A stretch of 64,000 nucleotides of DNA from Streptomyces justiciae (GTDB taxonomy: Bacteria; Actinomycetota; Actinomycetes; Streptomycetales; Streptomycetaceae): positions 62,001 to 126,000 of the forward strand of contig NZ_JADDXU010000016.1 of NCBI RefSeq assembly GCF_015163075.1. The letters are read 5' to 3'. Both the position numbers and the translations under genes were made by a program. The notes below the pieces were generated by a model. That model was not told the DNA's origin. It saw nothing but the letters and a program-made list of their open reading frames with translations, and made no database searches. Positions 58,313 to 64,000 of the stretch are shown here, in pieces (within the stretch, counting starts at the first letter, position 1; every line of letters begins with the position of its first letter).

Positions 58313-59220
58313 CGGCGACGATGCGTACCCGCGTGGTCCTGGACGCCCCCTCCAACCTCGGGCTGCGGCCGCCCGCGCCCGGCACCGTCCCCGGCTGCTA
58401 CAAGCTGGCCGGTGCGCTGCGCGAGCAGCGGATCGTGCAGCGGCTGGGCGCCCTGGAGGGCGGTGTGGTCGTGCCGCCGCGCTACGACCGGGGCGACTGG
58501 CAGGAGGGCGACGGGGTCTTCAACGCGGCCGCCCTCGCGGCCTACACCGTGAAGCTCGCCGACCGCCTCGAGCGGCATGTGCGGGCCGGGGAGTTCCCGG
58601 TGGTGCTGGGCGGTGACTGCTCGATCCAGCTCGGCGCCTCCCTCGCGCTGCGCCGCCTGGGCCGCTATGGGCTGGTCGCCGTGGACGCCTCGGCCGACTT
58701 CCGGCACCCGGGCAACTCCGACCGGATCGGGGCGGCCGGAGGTGAGGAGGTGGCCCTCGGCACCGGGCGCGGACAGGACGACCTCACGAACCTGGAGGGG
58801 CTCAAGCCCTATCTGCGGGACGAGGACGTACGGCTCTTCGGCAACCGGGACGCGTTCGAGGACGACCGTGCCGAACTCGCGGCCCTGAAGATCCCGGTGG
58901 TCACTGTCGGCGACATCCGGGAGTGGGGCGCGGAGGCGCTGGCGCGGGCCACCGCCGAGGCCTTCGCGATTCCCGAACTGGACGGTTTCTGGGTCCACTT
59001 GGACGCCGACGTCCTCGATCCGTCCGTGATGCCGGCAGTGGACAGCCCCGACGCGGACGGGCTGATGCCCGCCGAACTCGTCTCCCTGCTCCGGCCGTTG
59101 CTCGCGTCCCCGCACTGCGTCGGCCTCAACGTCACCATCTACGACCCCGACCTGGACCCGGACGGCACGGCGGGCGCCCTCCTCGCGGACATCGTGGTGT
59201 CCGCCTTTGCCCAATCCTGA
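58309..59220 (+). CDS. Arginase/agmatinase-fold protein with altered metal ligands
   Basis: 303 residues from GTG 58309 (ATG 58321 is also possible). The ureohydrolase motifs are present but changed: GGDHS reads GGDCS, and DAHxD reads DASAD, so two expected Mn-binding His are Cys and Ser. The third motif DADVLDP is intact. The two-Mn site of true arginase or agmatinase would be damaged, so activity on guanidino compounds is doubtful; it may use one metal, another substrate, or be inactive. Coupled to the GNAT gene by a 4-nt overlap. Confidence 0.85.
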   Translation: MTATMRTRVVLDAPSNLGLRPPAPGTVPGCYKLAGALREQRIVQRLGALEGGVVVPPRYDRGDWQEGDGVFNAAALAAYTVKLADRLERHVRAGEFPVVLGGDCSIQLGASLALRRLGRYGLVAVDASADFRHPGNSDRIGAAGGEEVALGTGRGQDDLTNLEGLKPYLRDEDVRLFGNRDAFEDDRAELAALKIPVVTVGDIREWGAEALARATAEAFAIPELDGFWVHLDADVLDPSVMPAVDSPDADGLMPAELVSLLRPLLASPHCVGLNVTIYDPDLDPDGTAGALLADIVVSAFAQS

Positions 59221-59260
59221 CCGGTAGCGCCCCTGTTCAGCTCCCCGGCGAGCGGCTTCC

Positions 59261-61171
59261 ATGGTGATCGTGACGACGATCCGACGTGACGTACTGACGC
59301 TGCCCGCCGCGGAGTTGGGACCCGACAACCCCCTGCCTCCGCTCCGGCCGCTCGACGAACTGCACCGCGTCGAGGACCGCGACGGCCTGCCGCGCGAGAT
59401 GGCCCGCCAGATCGGGTACGAGCCGCTGCGCAGCCTGCTGCCCGTCCCCGTGCGGGACGGCTACGAGCGGGTGCGCGAGCCCCGCGCGATCGACACGCTC
59501 GTCATCGAGAACGACCGGCTGCGGGCCACCGTGCTGCCGGGCCTCGGCGGCCGGGTCGCCTCCCTGCTTCACAAGCCGACCGGCCGCGAACTGCTGTACC
59601 GCAACCCGGTGTTCCAGCCCGCCGACTTCGCCCTCAACGGCGCCTGGTTCTCCGGAGGCATCGAATGGAACATCGGCGCCACCGGCCACACCACCCTCGC
59701 CTGCTCCCCCCTGCACGCCGCCCGCGTCGCTGCCCCGGACGGCGGCGAGATGCTGCGGCTGTGGGAGTGGGAACGGCTGCGCGACCTGCCCTTCCAGGTC
59801 GACCTGTGGCTGCCGGAGGGCTCCGACTTCCTGTACGTCGGGGTCCGCGTCCGCAATCCGCACGAGAGGCCGGTGCCGACCTACTGGTGGTCCAACATCG
59901 CCGTACCCGAGGAGCGCCGGGTGCTGGCGCCCGCGGACGAGGCCTACCACTTCGGGTACGAGCGCCGGCTGCGCCGGGTGCCGGTCCCGTCGTACGAGGA
60001 ACTACGGCAACACCCGTACGCGGCCGACTACTTCTACGACCTTCCCGACGGCCGGCGCCGCTGGATCGCCGCCCTCGACGCGGACGGGCACGGGCTGGTG
60101 CAGACGTCCACCGACGCGCTGCGCGGGCGCAAGCTGTTCATCTGGGGTGCGGGAAGGGGCGGGCGGCGCTGGCAGGAGTGGCTGACCCAACCGGGTACCG
60201 ATGGCTACTGCGAGATCCAAGCGGGGCTCGCTCGCACGCAGTTGGAGCATGTGCGGCTGGAGCCGGAGAGCGAGGTGGCGTGGCTGGAGGCGTACGGGCC
60301 GCTGAGCTGCGCGCCCGAGGTCGGTGACGCCGAGGCGCGGCTCGAAGCCGTGCTGCCGCGCGCCGAGGTCGAAGCCGCGTACGCCGCCTGGAAGCCGTAC
60401 GCCGACACCGAACCCGGTGAGACCCTCGCCACCGGTTCCGGCTGGGGCGCGCTCGAAGTGCTGCGTGCCGACTGGAAGTTGCCCGGAACTCCCTTCGACG
60501 AGAGCACCCTCGGCGAGGAGCAGGAGCCGTGGCTGCATCTGCTCCGCGTCGGGGCGCTTCCCGAGCCGCGCCGGGTGCGGCCGCCCGGCGGGAGTCTGGT
60601 CGCCCCGCACTGGCGGGACATGCTGGAGACCGCGCCCGCCACCCCGCTCACCGAGTACTACCTCGGCATCGCCCAGTGGCACGCCGGGGACCGGGCGCAG
60701 GCGGTACGCAGTTGGGAGCGGGCCCTCGAACTCGCGCCGTCCGTCTGGCCGTTGCTGCGTTGCCTCGCGGTGGCCGACCGGGAGATCGGCGACCACGAGC
60801 GGGCCGCCGACCGGTACGGGGAGGCCTTCGACGACCTGTGCCGGGAGCGGCGTGACGCGGGCGAGCGGTGGACCGCGGCCACGGCCGCGCTGGGCCGCGA
60901 GGCGATCGAGGCGCTGCTCGCGGTGCGGCGCACGGCGGAGGCGCGGTCGGTGTGGGAACGGCTGCATCCCGCGACGCGGGAGCGCGGTCGATTCCGGTTC
61001 GTCGAGGCCCAGTTGCTGTGCGCGGAGGGGAGGCGCGACGAGGCGCGGGCCGTGTTCGAGGAAGGCTTCGAGGTCGCGGACCTTCGGGAAGGGGCGGAGG
61101 CCGTCGGGCGGCTGTGGGAGCGGATCAGCGGCGAACCGCTGCCCGCCCGCTACGACTTCCGCATGCGGTGA
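59261..61171 (+). CDS. DUF5107 / TPR protein
   Basis: 636 residues, no signal peptide. The first ~330 residues match the DUF5107 region (LRATVLPGLGGRVASL, GGIEWNIGATGH, YWWSNIAVPE), a galactose-mutarotase-like beta-sandwich seen next to sugar-processing genes. The rest is helical with TPR-like units (YYLGIAQWHAGDRAQAVRSWERALEL; FRFVEAQLLCAEGRRDEARAVFEEGF). Carbohydrate binding or processing is likely, substrate unknown. No carbohydrate genes flank it here. ATG 59261 lacks a strong ribosome site; GTG 59270 is possible. Confidence 0.82.
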   Translation: MVIVTTIRRDVLTLPAAELGPDNPLPPLRPLDELHRVEDRDGLPREMARQIGYEPLRSLLPVPVRDGYERVREPRAIDTLVIENDRLRATVLPGLGGRVASLLHKPTGRELLYRNPVFQPADFALNGAWFSGGIEWNIGATGHTTLACSPLHAARVAAPDGGEMLRLWEWERLRDLPFQVDLWLPEGSDFLYVGVRVRNPHERPVPTYWWSNIAVPEERRVLAPADEAYHFGYERRLRRVPVPSYEELRQHPYAADYFYDLPDGRRRWIAALDADGHGLVQTSTDALRGRKLFIWGAGRGGRRWQEWLTQPGTDGYCEIQAGLARTQLEHVRLEPESEVAWLEAYGPLSCAPEVGDAEARLEAVLPRAEVEAAYAAWKPYADTEPGETLATGSGWGALEVLRADWKLPGTPFDESTLGEEQEPWLHLLRVGALPEPRRVRPPGGSLVAPHWRDMLETAPATPLTEYYLGIAQWHAGDRAQAVRSWERALELAPSVWPLLRCLAVADREIGDHERAADRYGEAFDDLCRERRDAGERWTAATAALGREAIEALLAVRRTAEARSVWERLHPATRERGRFRFVEAQLLCAEGRRDEARAVFEEGFEVADLREGAEAVGRLWERISGEPLPARYDFRMR

Positions 61172-61184
61172 CCGGACCCAGGAC

Positions 61185-61532
61185 CTAGACCCGCCGGTCC
61201 ACGTACTCGTACACCGCCCCGTCCGGATGCACGGCGATCAGATTGCGGCCCGCCGGAGTGCCCACCGGCCCCGCGATCACGCGCGCGCCCAGCTCGGTCA
61301 GGACCGCATGGGCCTCGTCGACGTCCTTGACCGCGATCGTCGCCGCGACCTTGCGCAGGATCTCCAACTCGGCCTCGGGGCCGCTCATCAGGAGGAAGCA
61401 GCCGACGGCGGCCACCTGGACACCGCCGCGCTCGAAGCGGAGCGCGGTGCCGCCCGCCAGCCGTTCGTAGAAGGGGACCGCGGTCTCCAGGTCGTCGACG
61501 CAGACGCGCAGCGTGGCTCCCAGAATGTCCAT
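61185..61532 (-). CDS. VOC-family (glyoxalase-fold) protein
   Basis: 115 residues. The opening VDDLETAVPFYERLAGG and the ending NLIAVHPDGAVYEYVDRR are vicinal-oxygen-chelate features; two beta-alpha-beta-beta-beta modules fit the length. Such proteins are metal-dependent dioxygenases, isomerases or drug-binding proteins. The substrate cannot be read. Converges on the DUF5107 gene. Confidence 0.85.
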   Translation of the reverse strand: MDILGATLRVCVDDLETAVPFYERLAGGTALRFERGGVQVAAVGCFLLMSGPEAELEILRKVAATIAVKDVDEAHAVLTELGARVIAGPVGTPAGRNLIAVHPDGAVYEYVDRRV

Positions 61533-61551
61533 GCGGACGAGCCTAGTCGGG

Positions 61552-61600
61552 GCGGCCGGGGCGAGGAGATCGTTTCACCTGATCTCCTCGCCCCGGCCGC
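61552..61600 (-). terminator. 20-bp perfect hairpin after the hemerythrin gene
   Basis: Bases 61552-61571 and 61581-61600 are exact reverse complements around a 9-base loop (GTTTCACCT). It lies between the hemerythrin stop and the VOC start, both on the minus strand, and should end the hemerythrin transcript; there is no T-run. Confidence 0.75.
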
Positions 61601-61614
61601 TCACGGCACATGGA

Positions 61615-62163
61615 TCAGCCCATGGCCTTGCGGACGACGTCCCGGGTACGGTCGACGACGGCCGCGACGGGGCCCACCGCCACGTTCTTGAGGGCGGTGT
61701 CGGTGCCCGGGTGCGGGCGGGTCGGTGCCAGGGCCTCGGCCGCCTGCACCGCACGGGCCAGGTTCTCCAGCCTGCCGCGATCGGCGACCCGGCTGAAGTG
61801 CGCGAACTCGTAGCGCTCCTCGTTGTCGGCGTGCGCCAGCACGTCCTGCCGCAGCGCCGCGAACTGGTCGAGGAACTCGGGGGAGTCGGGGTCCATGTCG
61901 TCCAGGCGCGACAGCGCCCGCTTGGCCTGCTCCTCCTCCTCGACACGGTCCTTGACGACGAGCTCACCGCCGTCGATGTTCTTGCGGGCGAAGGGATGGA
62001 CGACCTCTTCCTCCGCGGTCTCGTGCACCGCGAGGAGGCGGACGAGATCATGGAAGGCACGCTTCCGCTCGTCGCCCTTGGTGGCCGCCACCTCGTCGAG
62101 CAGTTCCCGTATCCGTGCGTGCTGCCCCTTGAGCAGCTCCACTACGTCGGTGCTTGCGGTCAT
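61615..62163 (-). CDS. Hemerythrin HHE-domain protein
   Basis: 182 residues. A four-helix HHE bundle with iron-ligand candidates H15 (LLKGQHARI), H38, H47 (LAVHETAEEEVVH56) and later H in DVLAHADNEE. HHE proteins bind di-iron and sense or carry O2, NO or peroxide. The C-terminal ~45 residues are Ala/Pro/Val-rich. A GCGT-N15-GGGTAC sequence upstream resembles Streptomyces SigB-type promoters, which would fit a stress protein. Confidence 0.9.
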   Translation of the reverse strand: MTASTDVVELLKGQHARIRELLDEVAATKGDERKRAFHDLVRLLAVHETAEEEVVHPFARKNIDGGELVVKDRVEEEEQAKRALSRLDDMDPDSPEFLDQFAALRQDVLAHADNEERYEFAHFSRVADRGRLENLARAVQAAEALAPTRPHPGTDTALKNVAVGPVAAVVDRTRDVVRKAMG

Positions 62164-62201
62164 CCTCTTCTCTTCTCTCCGATAGGGGACTGCGAGCGGG
62201 G

Positions 62202-62283
62202 CGGGTACCCGGCGCCCCGGGCCCTACGCGGCGGTAATCGGCCGTGACGGACCGCGTTATGCGTACGGGTGTGCGGGTACCCG
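62202..62283. promoter_or_regulatory. Two copies of GCGGGTACCCGGCG in a divergent promoter region
   Basis: The 14-base sequence occurs at 62201-62214 and 62273-62286; its core CGGGTACCCG is a palindrome. On the minus strand GGGTAC (62210-62205) has GCGT (62229-62226) 15 bases upstream, fitting the recalled Streptomyces SigB pattern GNNT-N14-16-GGGTAC for the hemerythrin gene. The plus-strand copy lies 7-16 bases before the holin-like start, with a poorer upstream element (GTTAT at 62256). Confidence 0.5.
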
Positions 62284-62289
62284 GCGGGC

Positions 62290-62835
62290 ATGGACCGCTT
62301 GGATCATCTTGAGCACCTGGACAAGCATCTCGTCGACGAGCTGGCGCAGGTGGCGCGCGAGACCGTGCGCGACGAACTGCGCGAACAGACTCGCAAGCAG
62401 CGCCGCAGGGCCATGCTGTACGCCGCGTCCGGCGCCGTCGCCCTGTACGCGGGCGCGGCTCTCGCCCTCACGCTGGGCCTGGTCCTTGCCCTCGGGCTGC
62501 CCGACTGGGCCGCCGCGCTGATCACCGCGGCGATCCTCGGGGTCGTCGCGTTCGTACTGCGGGGCATGGCCCGGCCGTCCGCCTCCCGGCCCACCCCGGA
62601 GCGCGAGGCCGAGCTCGCCGCGGGCCGCGACCGGGTCGTGGGCGGTACGGCACCCGGCGCGCCGCCGAGCGGGCTCGGCATGCCGTATCCGCCGATGCCG
62701 CCCGCCGCGCCCGGTGGGGTCGGCGGCGCGACCGGCGCACCCGGTGCGGGCACGCCGGCGACCGGCACTCCCGGCAGCGGCGCGGCGCCGCGGCCCGACG
62801 ACATCGACCCCGAGCAGCCGCACCACCGGGCGTGA
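62290..62835 (+). CDS. Phage-holin-family-like small membrane protein
   Basis: 181 residues. A charged helix (DHLEHLDKHLVDELAQVARETVRDELREQTRK, coiled-coil-like), then two membrane spans (ALYAGAALALTLGLVLALGL and WAAALITAAILGVVAFVL), then a Gly/Pro/Ala-rich tail. This is the layout of actinobacterial 'phage holin family' (DUF1469-like) proteins, which are chromosomal membrane proteins, not phage lysis genes. ATG 62290 is preferred over GTG 62269. Divergent from the hemerythrin gene. Confidence 0.82.
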   Translation: MDRLDHLEHLDKHLVDELAQVARETVRDELREQTRKQRRRAMLYAASGAVALYAGAALALTLGLVLALGLPDWAAALITAAILGVVAFVLRGMARPSASRPTPEREAELAAGRDRVVGGTAPGAPPSGLGMPYPPMPPAAPGGVGGATGAPGAGTPATGTPGSGAAPRPDDIDPEQPHHRA

Positions 62836-62841
62836 TGCGCG

Positions 62842-63870
62842 GTGGGCCGGCCTTGGAGCGCGCTCTCCCGGCACGGCAGGGCCGTCGTGGTGACCGGGGC
62901 CAGCGGCGGCGTGGGGCGGGCCACGGCCCTGGCCTTCGCCGCCCGGGGCGACCGGGTCGCCCTGCTGGCCCGGGGCCGCGAAGGTCTCGCCGCGGCGGCG
63001 GACGAGGTGCAGCGCGCCGGCGGTGAGGCGCTCGTCGTCCCCGTCGACATGTCCGACGCCAAGGCCGTCGATGACGCGGCGCAGAAGGTCGCCGACACGT
63101 TCGGCGGCATCGACGTCTGGGTCAACAACGCCTTCGCCGGGGTCTTCGCGCCGTTCACCGAGGTCACCCCGGACGAGTTCCGGCGGGTGACCGAAGTGAC
63201 GTACCTGGGCTGCGTGTTCGGCACCCGGGCCGCACTGCGGCACATGCTGCCGCGGGACCGGGGGACCGTGGTGCAGGTCGGCTCGGCGCTCGCCTACCGC
63301 GGGATTCCGTTGCAGTCCGCGTACTGCGGCGCGAAGCACGCCATCCAGGGGTTCAACGAGTCGCTGCGCTGCGAGCTGCTGCACGCGGGCAGCGGCGTCC
63401 GTACGACGATGGTGCAGCTGCCCGCCGTCAACACTCCGCAGTTCGACTGGGTGTTGAGCCGGATGCCCGGGCGTGCCCGCCCGGTGGCGCCGGTGTACCA
63501 GCCGGAGGTGGCGGCGAGGGCGATCGTGCATGCCGCCGCGCACGGACGGCGGCGGGAGTACTGGGTCGGGGGTTCGACGGTCGCGACGCTGCTCGCCAAC
63601 GCGGTGGCGCCGGGACTGCTGGACCGCTATCTGGCACGCAACGCGTTCGAGGCGCAGCAGGACGGTTCGGCGGAGGGCGGGTCCGGAAACCTGTGGAGCC
63701 CGGCCGACGGTCCTCATGGGCGGGACTTCGGGGCACACGGGCGGTTCGACGAGGAGTCGCTGCCGGGGAGTTCACAGGAATGGCTCTCCCGCAACCGCGG
63801 ACGGGCAGGCGCCGCGCTCGTGGTGGGAGCGGGGGTCCTGACCGCCCGGGCGGTCAAGCGACGGGGTTAG
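62842..63870 (+). CDS. SDR-family oxidoreductase
   Basis: 342 residues. Classical short-chain dehydrogenase: cofactor loop TGASGGVGRA, NNA in WVNNAFAG, Ser in GSALAYRG, catalytic Y-x3-K in YCGAKHA. The first ~260 residues form the Rossmann domain; the C-terminal extension is longer than usual, with a Gly/Ser-rich linker and a final hydrophobic stretch (GAALVVGAGVLTARAV) that may touch a membrane. GTG 62842 follows the holin-like stop by six bases, so they form an operon. Substrate unknown. Confidence 0.9.
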   Translation: MGRPWSALSRHGRAVVVTGASGGVGRATALAFAARGDRVALLARGREGLAAAADEVQRAGGEALVVPVDMSDAKAVDDAAQKVADTFGGIDVWVNNAFAGVFAPFTEVTPDEFRRVTEVTYLGCVFGTRAALRHMLPRDRGTVVQVGSALAYRGIPLQSAYCGAKHAIQGFNESLRCELLHAGSGVRTTMVQLPAVNTPQFDWVLSRMPGRARPVAPVYQPEVAARAIVHAAAHGRRREYWVGGSTVATLLANAVAPGLLDRYLARNAFEAQQDGSAEGGSGNLWSPADGPHGRDFGAHGRFDEESLPGSSQEWLSRNRGRAGAALVVGAGVLTARAVKRRG

Positions 63871-63894
63871 TCGACTGGTCGGGGGCGGTGATCA

Positions 63895-63984
63895 CGTCGT
63901 ACATCCATCACGCCACTCTGAACTCCGTCGTACATCCGTCACACCCTGAACTCCGTCGTGCATCCATCACGCCACCCTGAACTC
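63895..63984. repeat. Three tandem ~30-bp direct repeats
   Basis: Units at 63895-63925 (31 bp), 63926-63953 (28 bp, 3-bp deletion) and 63954-63984 (31 bp) share CGTCGT-CATCC-TCAC ... CTGAACTC. They lie in the non-coding end of the window, downstream of the SDR gene, and may continue beyond base 64000. They are contiguous, without spacers, so this is not a CRISPR array. Confidence 0.85.
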
Positions 63985-64000
63985 CAAGGCCTCCTCGGCC

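Noticed and set aside
62290..62835. Prophage remnant because of a holin-like gene
   Set aside because: The protein is of the chromosomal actinobacterial holin-family type, with normal codon use and no phage genes nearby.
63895..63984. CRISPR array
   Set aside because: The repeats are directly adjacent without spacers, differ in length and have no cas genes near.

Overview
The window is a piece of a Streptomyces-type actinomycete chromosome. The DNA is very GC-rich with strong G/C bias at third codon positions. GTG starts and 4-nt ATGA or GTGA overlaps are common. The gene content fits: SpoIIE-type phosphatases, an ethylmalonyl-CoA pathway cluster, an Rv2578c-type radical SAM protein and many secreted hydrolases. 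I see no rRNA, tRNA, CRISPR array, prophage or transposase gene. The only mobile-element-like feature is a 230-bp element with 23-bp perfect inverted ends.

Layout. 1-3.5 kb: respiratory nitrate reductase narGHJI (narG cut by the window edge). 3.6-5.3 kb: a PAS-GAF-SpoIIE phosphatase. 5.35-9 kb: a nickel/cobalt resistance locus, with an NmtR-like ArsR repressor and an MFS exporter divergent from a P1B-4 metal ATPase around an 11-6-11 inverted repeat. 9-11 kb: alkylation repair (Ada-AlkA fusion plus Ogt). 11-15.5 kb: the inverted-repeat element, a sirtuin, a cytoplasmic-looking subtilase with a small partner, and a coupled Nudix/ADP-ribosylglycohydrolase pair. 15.6-16.8 kb: glycerate kinase. 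16.8-23 kb: a PucR-family regulator divergent from a five-gene branched-chain-amino-acid-type ABC transporter. 23-24.6 kb: phosphatidylserine synthase and decarboxylase.

24.7-34 kb, all on the minus strand: the ethylmalonyl-CoA pathway core (crotonyl-CoA carboxylase/reductase, ethylmalonyl-CoA mutase, malyl-CoA lyase, MaoC hydratase, methylsuccinyl-CoA dehydrogenase), a TetR regulator and a double-length 3-hydroxybutyryl-CoA dehydrogenase. Together they would turn acetoacetyl-CoA-level intermediates into glyoxylate and propionyl-CoA, which feeds anaplerosis and polyketide extender units. 34-38 kb: HEAT-repeat protein, GNAT, RidA, a secreted tripeptidyl-aminopeptidase-like hydrolase and a Nudix hydrolase.

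38.1-42 kb holds the most striking gene: a 1293-residue TIR / nSTAND-type NTPase / WD40 protein with the architecture of an NLR-like antiphage or self-killing receptor, next to a divergent Nudix gene. 42-50.5 kb: HAD, radical SAM, SRPBCC, an MFS exporter with three beta-sandwich repeats at its tail, a SpoIIE phosphatase with its own anti-sigma-type ATPase domain, and a methyltransferase. 50.5-55.6 kb: a tightly packed peptidase set (DppA, M20, S9, S66). 55.7-63.9 kb: CocE-like secreted hydrolase, LapA-like membrane protein, GNAT, an unusual arginase-family protein, a DUF5107/TPR protein, a VOC protein, a hemerythrin protein, a holin-like membrane protein and an SDR. The window ends in three tandem copies of a ~30-bp repeat.
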